This document shows, one piece after another, positions 52,059 to 61,661 of a stretch of DNA of 64,000 bases. How positions within the stretch are numbered: the stretch's first letter is position 1; each line of letters starts with the position of its first letter. Source of the DNA: CAVXFL01 sp963761015. GTDB taxonomy: Bacteria; Pseudomonadota; Alphaproteobacteria; Acetobacterales; Acetobacteraceae. The position numbers and the translations under genes were made by a program. The stretch spans positions 248,001 to 312,000 of the forward strand of contig CAVXFL010000020.1 of assembly GCA_963761015.1 (NCBI GenBank), read 5' to 3'. The notes below the pieces were generated by a model that ran no database searches, was not told the origin of the DNA, and saw nothing but the letters and a program-made list of their open reading frames with translations.

Positions 52059-53208
52059 TCAACGCAGCCCCAGCCCGCGCGCGATCATGCCGCGCAGGAT
52101 CTCGCGCGTGCCGCCGCGGATGGTGAACGAAGGTGCGTGCAACGCTACATGCGCGAGCGTCTCGGCGAAATCGTCCTCCGCGTCCAGGCTCGGTTCCACC
52201 TCCACAAGCCGCCGCGCTACCTCGGGCACCTCGCGCTCGAAATCGGTACCCGACATCCTTGACCAGCGCCGCCTCGGTGTTCGGATTCCTGCCGGCCTGC
52301 AACAGCCCTGCGATCGAGGTCGACATGCGCAACAGCGCCGCCAAATGGCTGACCAGACGGCCGACCTCCACCGCCTGCCGCTCGGACGGCTCCGCGCCGA
52401 TCTTGTCGATCAAACCTACCAGCAGCCGGTAATCGGTGAGGAAGCGGTCGGGGCCGGAGCGCTCGAACGCGAGTTCCGAGGTCACCATGCGCCAGCCCTC
52501 GCCCTCGGCGCCGACCATCATGTCGTCGGGGACGACATAGTCGTCGAAGAACACCTCGTTGAACTCGTGCCCGCCCGCCAGATTGTGGATCGGCCGTACC
52601 GTCACGCCCGGCCGCGCCATGTCGATGATGAACTGGGTCAGGCCGCCGTGGCGGTCCGGCCCGGCGTCGCCCGTGCGGGTGAGCGCGATCAGGTATTGAA
52701 CGCGATGGGCGTGCGAGGTCCAGATCTTGCTGCCGTTGATGACCCAGCCGCCGTCGCGGCGCTCGGCGCGGGTGCGCACGGCGGCGAGGTCGGAGCCGGA
52801 ATCGGGCTCGCTCATGCCGATGCCGAAAAAGCAGTTTCCCGCGCAGATGCGGGGCAGGATTTCGCGCCGCGCCCGCTCACTGCCGTGGCGCAGAATTTGC
52901 GGGCCGGACTGGCGGTCGGCGATCCAGTGCGCGCCACAGGGTGCGCCGGCCGCCAGCATCTCCTCGGTGACGACGAACCGCACGAGCGAGGACTGCGCGT
53001 GGCCGCCGTATTCCTTGGGCCAGGTAAGGCCGATGAACCCGGCCTCGCCCGCGCGGCGACTGAACTCGGGATCGAAACTGTTCCACGAACAGCGGTGCGG
53101 CGCGAATTTGCGGGCCTGCCGCTCATCGGCCAGGAACGCGCGCACGCGCCGCCGCGCGTCCTCGGCTTCCGGCGGCAGGGCCACCGGATCGAACTGGAAT
53201 GCTTGCAT
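52059..53208 (-). CDS. Acyl-CoA dehydrogenase, frame broken by one base
   Basis: A ~383-residue acyl-CoA dehydrogenase. Clear motifs: FIGLTWPKEYGGHAQS, GIGMSEPDSGSDLAAVRTRA (FAD site), GGWVINGSKIWTSHAHRVQY and LAFERSGPDRFLTDY. Past AALVKDVG the frame changes: the continuation GTDFEREVPEVARRLVEVEP and FTIRGGTREILRGMIARGLG, with the conserved FAD-binding GGT, is one base out of phase. The site is about 52246-52256, an extra G in a short G run. The start-to-stop span is 3n+1. The unrepaired reading frame would read into the REP repeat, which argues for the repair. It begins the CoA-thioester operon. Confidence 0.82.
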
Positions 53209-53306
53209 CGGGCTCGGCGTTCCCTTCCTGCCGCAGGATCAGCCCAAACCCTTTAGCCCGCAATAGAGCGGACACGCCCTTGCTTTCGCGGGGGAAGAAA
53301 TTGGGA

Positions 53307-54807
53307 TCAGGCCAAATACCGCACGCGCAAATGCGCCTCGAAATCGGCCGGGTCGAGCGGCTTGCCGGTGGCGTGGCGCATTAGTTCGTTGAACCCGAGC
53401 AGGCTGGCCATGGCATGCACTGTCCGGCGCAGACAGCCGATGAGCGGCGCCAGTTCGCCCCGGCCGAGCGCGACATCCAGCTCCGGCACGTCCCGCCGGG
53501 CCGCCGCCATCAGTTGCGCCGCCGCCATCGCCCCCAGGGTGTAGCTCGGGAAATACCCGAACCCGCCGTCGTACCAGTGAATGTCCTGCAGACAGCCAAG
53601 CGCGTCGCTCGGCGGCACGATGTCGAGCAGCGCGCGGATCTCGTCGTTCCAGGCGCCCGGCAAGTCGGCCACTGCCAGATCGCCGGAAACCAGCGCCTGC
53701 TCCAGCGCGAAGCGGAGGATGACGTGGGCCGGATAGGTCATCTCGTCCGCATCCACGCGGATGAAGCCGCGCGCGACGCGACGCCATAGCCGGCCCAGGT
53801 TGTCCCGCGCGTAACAGGCCGGATCGCCGCCGAACCGTTCATGCAGCACCGGGCCGAGCCAGGACAGAAAGGCGTCGGAGCGGCAGGCTTGCATCTCCAC
53901 GATCAGCGATTGGCTTTCGTGCGCCGCCATCCCCGCCGCCTCGCCCACGGGCTGGCGCGCCCAGGCAGCAGGCAGGCCACGCTCGTAGAGGGCATGGCCG
54001 GTTTCGTGCAGCACCGCCATCAGGCTCTGGCTGACGTCGGATTCATCGTAGCGGGTGGTGATGCGCACGTCCGTTGGCGTCCCGCCGGAGAACGGATGCG
54101 CCGAGCGATCCAGCCGCGAATGCGCGAAATCCAGCCCCGCTCGCTCGGCGAGCCAGCGGCAGAGCGCCTCCTGCTCCGTGACCGGGAACGGGCCGGCCGG
54201 GCGTGACGGGCTTGGGCTGGCGCGCCTGTCGCTGCTCGGCTTCGGGCAGCGCGGTGCGCAGGAACGCCTCGTAATCGCGAAAGATCGGGACCACGTCGGC
54301 CGCGCCGATGCCGCGCTGGAACCCGTCCATCAGCGCGTCGTACGGGCTGAGGCCGAGCGCCGGCGCGAGCGCGTGCGCGGCCTCGCGCGTCAACCGAACC
54401 ACCTCGTCCAAATGCGGGCGGACGAGGGCGAAATCGGCGGTGCGCCGCGCCTCGCGCCAGACCTTCTCGCACGCGGAGTTGGCGCGCGTCTGCGCTTCGA
54501 CCAGATCCGGCGGCAGCGCGATCGCCCGCGTATAGGCGTGCCGCATCAGCCGCAGATTGGCCGCGCGCCAGGGTTCCGGGTCCGGGCCGGCTGCTTCCGC
54601 CAGGGCCAAATCGTCGCCCACGGCCGGCTCGATCAGCAGCCCATGTGCGATGCCGGCGAGCACGGCGAGCTGATCCCCGCGCGCCGCCGCGCCGCCCGGC
54701 GGCATCATGGCGGCGGCGTCCCAGCCCAGCATGGCCGAGGCTTCCTGGATCGTCGCAATCCGGGCGAAACGCCCGGCCAACCGGTCGTAGGCGGCGCTCG
54801 CGTTCAT
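53307..54807 (-). CDS. M32 carboxypeptidase (Taq type), frame broken by one base
   Basis: A zinc carboxypeptidase of family M32, ~500 residues when repaired. The first half starts MNASAAYDRLAGRFARIATI and includes EASAMLGWDAAAMMPPGGAAA. The catalytic half has HETGHALYE, the HExxH zinc site, plus HESQSLIVEMQACRS and IRVDADEMTYPAHVILRF. The frame switch is at about 54196-54220, after QPKPVTP; the correct frame continues AGPFPVTEQEALCRWLAE. The span is 3n+1. Its ATG overlaps the SURF1 stop. It trims peptides from the C-terminus in the cytoplasm and is unrelated to oxidase assembly as far as known. Confidence 0.82.
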
Positions 54808-55548
54808 GGCTTCCGCTCTCGCCCGACCGCCTCGCGCGCCCAGGAGGCGAACACCGCGATCAAGCCGATCGCAAGTCCGAACCAAGTCAGCGCATAGAAG
54901 AAGTGATTGTTCGGCGGCCGCGGCAGATGGTGCGCGGGATCGGGTATTTTCCCTTCTTCCGGGCCGAGCGCGACCAGCACGAAGGGTGCGACCCGCTTCA
55001 GCCGCAGGGCTGCGCCGATCGCCTCGGGATCGAGCGCGTAGAAGCGCTTGCCGGCCATGTCCGGGCTCGGCGTGAAGGCGCCCGGACGTTCGGCGTGGCG
55101 GACGAAGCCCTCGATCGAGACCTGCTCCGAGGCAAGCTGCGCCGGAGTCACGCCGGGCAACGGCACCCAGCCGCGATCGACCAGGATGGGCGGTGCGCCG
55201 TCGCGCTCCAGTGGCTGGATCAGTTGCGCGCCCATGCGCGGGCCGCGCGGCGTCTGGCCGATCTCGTCGCCGAAATAGGCCGAGGAGATCCGTTCGCAAG
55301 CGCCCGCTCACCCGCACCTTTTCGAACGGCGACGGCTGGACGGGCAGGGCGACGGCCGGCGCCTTCTCGGCCGCGGTGATGCGCGCCAGCAGCGCGTCCT
55401 TCCAGACCATCCGCTCGACCTGCCAGACGCCGAGGCCGATGAGCACGGCCAGCATCGCCAGGGTCATGACGCCCGGCCAGAGCAGACGGCGGTATCCTCC
55501 CCCGGTGCGCGGAACCACCAGCGGCGGAAGCTGCTCGGTGCGAGCCAT
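54804..55548 (-). CDS. SURF1 cytochrome oxidase assembly protein, frame broken by one base
   Basis: SURF1 family, two membrane helices flanking a periplasmic domain. The first helix (PGVMTLAMLAVLIGLGVWQV) is followed by FEKVRVSGRLRTDL; the continuation SAYFGDEIGQTPRGPRMGAQ is one base out of phase, with the switch at about 55280-55292. The end has HFFYALTWFGLAIGLIAVFA as the second helix. The span is 3n+1. It helps insert heme a into subunit I of the aa3 oxidase. Its start overlaps the DUF983 stop (ATGA). Confidence 0.85.
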
Positions 55549-55890
55549 CAGCCGCCTGTGCCCATCTCGCTCGCCCGATAGCGGTATTGCGCCGCAACCA
55601 AGCCGGCTTTCACCACCCGCATCATCCAGACCGCAACGGGAACCGTGACGATCGGCCAGACCACAGCGTGCACCCAGAGCGGCGGGTAGAACGTGAACTC
55701 GACCCAGAAGGCGAGCCCCATGACAACCGACCCGAGCACCAGGATGACGAGCGCGACCGGGCCATCGCCGACATCGTGACCGGCGAAGTCCAGCCCGCAG
55801 ACCGGACAGCGATCACGGATTTCGCAGCAACCCGCTGAACAACGGCCCCTTGCCGCAGCGTGGGCAGCGGCATCGCAGGGCCGCCTCCAC
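55548..55890 (-). CDS. DUF983 membrane protein, frame broken by one base
   Basis: DUF983 protein with zinc-ribbon-like cysteines and two membrane helices. The first part reads LRCRCPRCGKGPLFSGLL. After a frame switch near 55825-55832 it continues EIRDRCPVCGLDFAGHDV and GDGPVALVILVLGSVVMGLA. The unshifted frame would stop a few codons later. GTG 55890 is my best start; no ATG is available and the exact start is uncertain. The span is 3n+1. It sits between cox3 and SURF1 as in many alphaproteobacteria and is thought to aid oxidase assembly. Confidence 0.72.
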
Positions 55891-55933
55891 CAGCGGAACC
55901 GGCCGGCCCGGCGCCGCCGGGCCGCCGGCGGGA

Positions 55934-56807
55934 TCAGTCGACGGTGATGGCAGCGGCCCCGTACCAATAGATGCAGGTGAACAGGAACAGCCACACCACG
56001 TCGACGAAGTGCCAGTACCAGGCGGCGGCCTCGAAGCCGAAATGTCGCTGAGGCGTGAACTGGCCGGCTATCGCCCGGAACAGGCAGACGGTCAGGAAGC
56101 AGGTCCCGACGATCACGTGAAACCCGTGAAAACCGGTCGCCATGAAGAAGATCGAGGGATAGATGCTCTTGCCGAAACGGCCACGGCGCGGTGAAGAACT
56201 CGTATCCCTGCAAGCTGGTGAAGCAGAGACCGAGGATGACGGTCAGGGCGAGCCCGGTGACCAAGCTCTTGCGGTCGTTTTCCAACAGCGAGTGGTGCGC
56301 CCAAGTCACCGTCGTGCCCGACAGCAGCAGGATCATCGTGTTCAGGAAGGGAATGCTGAACGGCGCGATGGTCTCGATGCCGGCCGGCGGCCATTGGATG
56401 ATTTTCGCGCCCGCGACGTGCTCCGGATACAGCGCGAAATTGAAATAGGCCCAGAAGAACGCGACGAAGAACATCACCTCGCTGGTGATGAACAGCAGCA
56501 TGCCGTAGCGCAGGCCGATGCGCACGATCGGTGTGTGCAGGCCCGGCGTGCGGCTCTCCTTCAGCACGTCGCGCCACCAGAGGAACATCACCGACAGGAC
56601 GATGGCTAGCCCGATCGCGAGCGGGTACCAGATGCCGTAATGGGCGTAGAAGACGATGCCGAGGACGGTGATGCCGCCGCCGAGCGCGCCCACGATGGGC
56701 CAGGGGCTCGGATCGACGAGATGATAGGGCTGTTTCAGCCCGGAACTGGTCACGACCGTCACGCCGTGCTGGTGAACGCCGTGCTGGTCGATGCTGCTGC
56801 TGCTCAT
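55934..56807 (-). CDS. ctaE: Cytochrome c oxidase subunit III, frame broken by one base
   Basis: Subunit III of the aa3-type oxidase, seven helices, ~290 residues. Motifs: QPYHLVDPSPWPIVGA, GMLLFITSEVMFFVAFFWAY, GTTVTWAHHSLLENDR and QGYEFFTAPW, after which the frame changes. The correct continuation is FGKSIYPSIFFMATGFHGFH and WYWHFVDVVWLFLF. The switch lies at about 56172-56185 and the span is 3n+1. ATG 56807 with GGAAG upstream. A complete ctaE would be expected in a functional oxidase operon, so sequencing error is the likelier cause. Confidence 0.88.
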
Positions 56808-56830
56808 GCCACTTCCGTAAAGGATCGATC

Positions 56831-56853
56831 GGGCCCGCCGCCTCGGCGGGCCC
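56831..56853 (-). terminator. Strong GC hairpin before cox3
   Basis: GGGCCCGCCG (56831-56840) pairs perfectly with CGGCGGGCCC (56844-56853) over a 3-base loop. It lies just 5' of cox3 on the minus strand, after the small membrane protein gene. No T-run follows, so it may pause or trim the transcript and set different levels of the upstream and downstream parts. Confidence 0.45.
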
Positions 56854-56909
56854 GGGCCCGGCGCATCATCCGCAAAAACCTCGCGCTGACAAGGCGTTGC
56901 CGCGCCGCA

Positions 56910-57077
56910 TCAGAAGTGGCCCATCTTCACCAGCGCGATGCCGTAGAACAGCAGCGAGAGCGCCAGCAACGAGAGCAGCACGGCCCAGTTCCGCGGCCGG
57001 CGACGGCGCACCAACTCAAGCGACTCCGCGCGCGTGAGCGGCGGCAGGGGAGGTAGGGAAGAGAGCGAACCGTCCAT
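56910..57077 (-). CDS. Small CoxF-like membrane protein
   Basis: A 55-residue protein that begins MDGSLSSLPPLPPL and ends with one membrane helix, NWAVLLSLLALSLLFYGIAL. An arginine cluster (RRRRPRNW) precedes the helix, so the N-terminus should face the cytoplasm. It lies between ctaB and cox3, where small CoxF-type proteins are found in alphaproteobacteria. Six bases separate it from the ctaB stop. Its role is not known. Confidence 0.75.
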   Translation of the reverse strand: MDGSLSSLPPLPPLTRAESLELVRRRRPRNWAVLLSLLALSLLFYGIALVKMGHF

Positions 57078-57082
57078 GATCC

Positions 57083-58066
57083 TCAGCCAGAAAGCCTGTC
57101 CACGGCCAACGCGGCGAACAGGAGGAAGAGATAGGCGATGGAATAGCGGAATGCCGCGCGGGCCGGCAGGTCACCGGTCAGGCTGACGCCGCGCTCGTCC
57201 TGCTTGTCGCGCAGGATGCGCCACGCACTCACCGCGAACCCGAGGCCGAGCACCAGCGCCGCTAGACCATAGACGGCGCCCGCCTCGTGCAGCCACCACG
57301 GGACCAGCGACAGCGGCACCAGCAGCAGCGTGTAAAACATAATGTGCCGCCGGGTCTTTCGCGCGCCGGAGACCACCGGCAGCATCGGCACCCCGGCGCG
57401 CGCGTAGTCGCCATGCGCCCATAGCGACAGCGCCCAGAAATGCGGCGGCGTCCAGAAGAACACGATCGCGAACAGCAGGAGCGGCATCAGGCTGACCGAG
57501 CCCGTAACCGCGGCCCAGCCGATCAGCGGCGGAAACGCCCCGGCCGCGCCGCCGATGACGATGTTCTGGGGCGTGCGCCGCTTCAGCCACATCGTATAGA
57601 CGAACACGTAGAACGCGATCGAGCCGGCGAGCACCACGGTCGCCACGGCGTTGGTGGCGAGCCACATCACCAGCACCGAACCGGCGGCGAGGATCACGCC
57701 GAAGCCGAGCGCCTCGCCCGGCTGAATGCGCCCGGCCGGGATCGGACGGCGCGCAGTGCGGCGCATCTTGGCGTCGATGTCCCGGTCGTACCACATGTTG
57801 ATCGCCCCGGCAGCGCCGGCGCCGACAGCGATGCAGGCGATCGCCGCGAACCCGAGGACGGGGTTCAGATGGCCGGGGGCCACCAGCAGCCCCACCAGCC
57901 CGGTGAACACCACGAGCACCATGACCCGCGGCTTCAACAGCGCGATCCAGTCGGAGACCGAATCGCACGGCAGGGCGAATCCGGCGGCGCCGTTCAGGAC
58001 GGACAAATCCATCGCCTGAGGCTTCGGATCGAGGGGCCGGTTCAGCGTGGTCAGAGGGCTGCTCAT
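57083..58066 (-). CDS. ctaB: Heme o synthase (protoheme IX farnesyltransferase)
   Basis: CtaB, 327 residues with about nine membrane helices (UbiA superfamily). It converts heme b to heme o, the step before heme a for the neighbouring oxidase. The first Asp-rich site is NMWYDRDIDAKMRRTARRP, the second is the YTMWLKRRTPQNIVIGGAAG region. FFWTPPHFWALSLW is diagnostic of heme o synthases. ATG 58066; it lies 25 bases downstream of ctaD. Confidence 0.95.
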   Translation of the reverse strand: MSSPLTTLNRPLDPKPQAMDLSVLNGAAGFALPCDSVSDWIALLKPRVMVLVVFTGLVGLLVAPGHLNPVLGFAAIACIAVGAGAAGAINMWYDRDIDAKMRRTARRPIPAGRIQPGEALGFGVILAAGSVLVMWLATNAVATVVLAGSIAFYVFVYTMWLKRRTPQNIVIGGAAGAFPPLIGWAAVTGSVSLMPLLLFAIVFFWTPPHFWALSLWAHGDYARAGVPMLPVVSGARKTRRHIMFYTLLLVPLSLVPWWLHEAGAVYGLAALVLGLGFAVSAWRILRDKQDERGVSLTGDLPARAAFRYSIAYLFLLFAALAVDRLSG

Positions 58067-58091
58067 CCGGCACTCCCCGAAAGCGGTCCCG

Positions 58092-59684
58092 TCAGCGGAT
58101 TCTCGGCAGTTCGGCGAAGGTATGGAACGGCGGCGGCGAGCTTACCGTCCATTCCAAGGTGGTCGCGCCCTCGCCCCAATAGTTGTCCGCGACCTTCTGG
58201 CCCGAGGTGAAGGTGCGGAAGACCACGTAGACGAAGACGAGGGTCGACAGGCCGCCGATGTAAGCGCCGATGGAGGAAACGAAGTTCCATCCGTGGAACG
58301 CGTCCGGATAATCCGGGTACCGGCGCGGCATGCCGGCCGCGCCCAGGAAGTGCTGCGGGAAGAACGTCAGGTTCACGCCGATGAAGAACGTCCAGAAGTG
58401 AACCTTGCCCCAGAATTCCGGATATTGCCGGCCGGACATCTTGCCGATCCAGAAGTAGAAGCCGGCAAAGATGCCGAACACGGAACCGAGCGACAGCACG
58501 TAATGGAAGTGCGCGATCACGTAATACGTATTGTGCACGATCGCGTCGATGCCGGCATTGGCCAGCACCACGCCGGTGACACCGCCGATGGTGAACACGA
58601 AGATGAAGCCGACGGCGAACAGCATCGGCGTCGGCAGCTCGATCGAGCCGCCCCACATCGTGGCGATCCAGGAAAAGATTTTGATGCCCGTCGGCACGGC
58701 GATCACCATCGTCGCCGCCATGAAATAGGCGCGGGTATCGACGCTGATCCCCGAGACGAACATGTGGTGCGCCCAGACCACGCAGCCGACGAAGCCGATC
58801 GCCACCATGGCGTAGACCATGCCGAGGTAGCCGAAGATCGGCTTCCTGCTGAACGTCGAGATCACGTGGCTGACGATGCCGAATGCCGGCAGAATCATGA
58901 TGTAGACTTCGGGGTGGCCGAAGAACCAGAACAAGTGCTGGAAAAGCACTGGATCGCCGCCGCCCTGCGGGATGAAGAACGTGGTGCCGAAGTCGCGGTC
59001 GGTGATCAGCATGGTGATGGCGCCGGCCAGCACCGGGATCGCCAGCACCAGCAGGAACGCCGTCACAAGCATCGCCCACACGAACAGCGGCATCTTGTGC
59101 AAGGTCATGCCGGGCGCGCGCATGTTCAGAATGGTGGTGATGAAGTTGATGGCGCCGAGCAGCGAGCTGATGCCGGCCAGGTGCAGCGCGAACAGGGTGA
59201 AGTCCTGCCCGATCCCCGGCTCGAACGTGCTGTTGGAGAGCGGCGGATAGAGCGTCCAGCCGGTGCCGGACTCGCCGAGGAACAGGCCGGTCAGGATCAG
59301 CGCGAAGGCCGGCGGCAGCAGCCAGAAGCTGATGTTGTTCAGGCGCGGGAACGCCATGTCGGGCGCGCCGATCATGATCGGCACGAACCAATTGCCGAAC
59401 CCGCCGATCAGCGCCGGCATGACGGTGAAGAAGATCATCAGCAGGCCGTGGGCCGTGACGATCACGTTCCATTCCTGGCCGGTGGCGACGATGTGCTGCC
59501 CGGGATTCATCAGCTGCGCGCGCATCAGGATCGACAGCCCGCCGGCGAACAGGCCGGCGATCACCGCGAAGCACAGATAGAGCGTGCCGATGTCCTTGTG
59601 GTTCGTGCTGCACAGCCAGCGCGTGAAGAAGCCGGGATAGTGCCCATGCTCCTCGTGCGGGTGATCGTGGGTCGTGGCACTCAT
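58092..59684 (-). CDS. ctaD: Cytochrome c oxidase subunit I
   Basis: Subunit I of an aa3-type heme-copper oxidase, 530 residues, twelve helices. The active-site metal ligands are visible in FWFFGHPEVYIMILPAFG (CuB His and the cross-linked Tyr) and VWAHHMFVSG (CuB His-His), with heme ligands in HGLLMIFFTVMPAL and VIAHFHYVLSLGSVF. HFHYVLSLGSVFGIFAGFY is typical of A-type oxidases. AGGAG precedes ATG 59684. It reduces O2 and pumps protons in the cytoplasmic membrane. Confidence 0.96.
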   Translation of the reverse strand: MSATTHDHPHEEHGHYPGFFTRWLCSTNHKDIGTLYLCFAVIAGLFAGGLSILMRAQLMNPGQHIVATGQEWNVIVTAHGLLMIFFTVMPALIGGFGNWFVPIMIGAPDMAFPRLNNISFWLLPPAFALILTGLFLGESGTGWTLYPPLSNSTFEPGIGQDFTLFALHLAGISSLLGAINFITTILNMRAPGMTLHKMPLFVWAMLVTAFLLVLAIPVLAGAITMLITDRDFGTTFFIPQGGGDPVLFQHLFWFFGHPEVYIMILPAFGIVSHVISTFSRKPIFGYLGMVYAMVAIGFVGCVVWAHHMFVSGISVDTRAYFMAATMVIAVPTGIKIFSWIATMWGGSIELPTPMLFAVGFIFVFTIGGVTGVVLANAGIDAIVHNTYYVIAHFHYVLSLGSVFGIFAGFYFWIGKMSGRQYPEFWGKVHFWTFFIGVNLTFFPQHFLGAAGMPRRYPDYPDAFHGWNFVSSIGAYIGGLSTLVFVYVVFRTFTSGQKVADNYWGEGATTLEWTVSSPPPFHTFAELPRIR

Positions 59685-59721
59685 TGTTTCGTGCTCCTTC
59701 TGGCGCCGTCCCGCCCGGGGA

Positions 59722-60588
59722 TTAGCGCCGCAGCTCCGCCAGCCGCGATCCGCCGCGCGCCTTGCCTGCCGGCGCGGGCGCGTTGTCCGCGTTCTGCTGT
59801 TCCTGCTTGGTCTTCTTCACCCAGGCCTGGAACTCCGATCCGGTCACGGCGCGCACCTCGATCGGCATCTGGCTGTGCCCGGTGCCGCAGATCTGGTTGC
59901 ATTCGCCGTAATACGTCCCGGGCTTGTCGATGCGCGTCCAGGTTTCGATCGTCTGTCCCGGAATAGCATAGCGCTGCACGCCGAGGCTCGGGATGAAGAA
60001 GCTATGGATCACGTCCGCGCTGGTCTCGAGAATGCGGATGTTCTTGTTGGCCGGCAACACCAGTGGGTGGTCGACACTGAGCAGCCTGATCTGACCGGGT
60101 TTCAGCCGGTCCGTCGGGATCATCCGGCTCTCGATATCGAGCCCGCCCTGGTCCGGATAGGTGTATTCCCAGTACCACTGATGCGCGGTCACCTTCAGCG
60201 TCAGCTGCGGGTCGCGCGTGCGGTCCTCGTAGTACAGCAGCCGGAAGGACGGAATGGCGATCGCCACCAGGATCAGGATCGGAATGGTGGTCCAGGCGAT
60301 CTCCAGCACCGTGTTGTGGCTGATCTGGCTCGGCACCGGGTTGCGCTTCGCGCTGTAGCGCCACAGCACCCAGGCCAGCAGCGCGCCCACGAACACCGTG
60401 ATGACGGTGATGATGATAAGCACGAACCAGTTGAGTTCGATGATGTCGCGCTTCACCGGACTGTACGCCGGCTGCATGTTCACTTCCCACGGACGCGGCA
60501 CTCCCTGCGCCCAGGCGGCGTCCGCGAACACCACCATCGGCAGCATCCACACCGTAAGTGCCGCGAAACGTCGTCGGAGCAGGTGCAT
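59722..60588 (-). CDS. ctaC: Cytochrome c oxidase subunit II
   Basis: Subunit II, about 288 residues. A signal sequence (LTVWMLPMVVFADAAWAQG) leads to two membrane helices (FVLIIITVITVFVGALLAWV and TTIPILILVAIAIPSFRLLY) and a periplasmic cupredoxin domain. The CuA site is in GECNQICGTGHSQMPIEV, with the Cys, His and Met ligands present. WYWEYTYPD and FFIPSLGVQRYAIPG complete it. ATG 60588 is chosen because the signal follows directly; an upstream in-frame start at 60660 is possible. It receives electrons from cytochrome c and begins the oxidase operon. Confidence 0.94.
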   Translation of the reverse strand: MHLLRRRFAALTVWMLPMVVFADAAWAQGVPRPWEVNMQPAYSPVKRDIIELNWFVLIIITVITVFVGALLAWVLWRYSAKRNPVPSQISHNTVLEIAWTTIPILILVAIAIPSFRLLYYEDRTRDPQLTLKVTAHQWYWEYTYPDQGGLDIESRMIPTDRLKPGQIRLLSVDHPLVLPANKNIRILETSADVIHSFFIPSLGVQRYAIPGQTIETWTRIDKPGTYYGECNQICGTGHSQMPIEVRAVTGSEFQAWVKKTKQEQQNADNAPAPAGKARGGSRLAELRR

Positions 60589-60692
60589 CGGCTGATGTCG
60601 TCCCGGGTTGCATGGTGGCGCCGTTCCGCCGACGCTCACGGCCCCTGGGCTACCCGACATGTGTATTTAGATCAAGATAGTGCGCCGCAAAA

Positions 60693-61368
60693 TCACGTGC
60701 TTGCCGGCGCGTTCGGCAACCGCACCAGCGTGAACAAGCCGGCTGGCGGCACCGGATCGACCGTGGCGAGCCGCTGCTCCTCGCGAAGTCAGCAGCGCGT
60801 CCATCGCAAAATCGGGATGCCAGCCGAGCGCGCGGGAGGCCGGCGCCATTGCCCATTCGAGCCACCAGCGCGGGCCGCCGCGCGCCGCGAAATGGTTCAC
60901 GAACAGCAGCGAGCCGCCGGGGCGGACCACGCGGCGCATCTCCGCCACCAGATGTCGCGGATTGGGCACCACGGAGGCCACGAACATGGCGACCGCGATA
61001 TCGAAGGACGCGTCGGCGAAGCCGGTCGCCTCCGCATCCATTTCGCACAGTCCCTCGACATTGGCCAGCCGCAACCGTTGCACCCGCGCGCGCGCACGGG
61101 CCAGCATCTCCGCCGAGAGGTCGATCCCGGTTATGCGCTTGTCGGGCGTGTATTGCGGCAAGGCGAGCCCGGTGCCCACGCCCATTTCGAGCACGGTCTT
61201 GCCCGGCAGCCGGTTCACCGCGGCGACGGCGCGGCGGCGGCCGAGCGCCGAGATGCCGCCGAACACGGCGTCGTAGACGCCGGCCCATCGCCGATAGGCG
61301 GCGCGAACCGCGTCCGCGTCCAGCTTGGAGCGCGGATCGCTCCGCGGCCGATGAAGCGTCTCACTCAT
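60693..61368 (-). CDS. pmtA: PmtA-like phospholipid N-methyltransferase, frame broken by one base
   Basis: Class I SAM-dependent methyltransferase resembling phosphatidylethanolamine N-methyltransferase PmtA. The SAM motif is VLEMGVGTGLALPQYTPD, then ITGIDLSAEMLARARARVQ, and PGGSLLFVNHFAARGGPRWW. Near 60785-60792 the frame changes; the correct end is REEQRLATVDPVPPAGLFTL, then VRLPNAPAST, stop at 60693. The longer unshifted frame runs to 60667 with no family similarity. The span is 3n+1. It would make phosphatidylcholine precursors at the membrane. The call as PmtA is by similarity of layout. Confidence 0.72.
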
Positions 61369-61451
61369 GCCATGCCTGTCCTTTCGCCGGCTCCCCCTAG
61401 GTCAGGCCGGCGTCCAGATGCAAGCGCGAGATCGGGACCGGGCCGGCCGGG

Positions 61452-61661
61452 TCAGTCGACCTTGGAAAGATTGACCGCCGCCGAGCGGCCGTTCTGCTGC
61501 TGTTCGATCTCGAATCCGAGCTTCTGCCCCTCGCTCAGCGTCCGCATCCCGGCTTTCTGCACGGCGCTGATATGCACGAAGATGTCCTTGCCACCGGTTT
61601 CGGGGGCGATGAACCCATAGCCCTTGGTCGGGTTGAACCACTTCACGGTGCCCTGCGGCAT
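61452..61661 (-). CDS. cspA: Cold shock protein (CspA family)
   Basis: A 69-residue cold-shock domain protein. RNA-binding motifs RNP1 (KGYGFIAP) and RNP2 (DIFVHISAV) are intact in the five-stranded beta barrel. MPQGTVKWFN begins at ATG 61661. It acts as an RNA chaperone that melts secondary structure. It may share a transcript with the small gene and gcrA upstream. Confidence 0.95.
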   Translation of the reverse strand: MPQGTVKWFNPTKGYGFIAPETGGKDIFVHISAVQKAGMRTLSEGQKLGFEIEQQQNGRSAAVNLSKVD

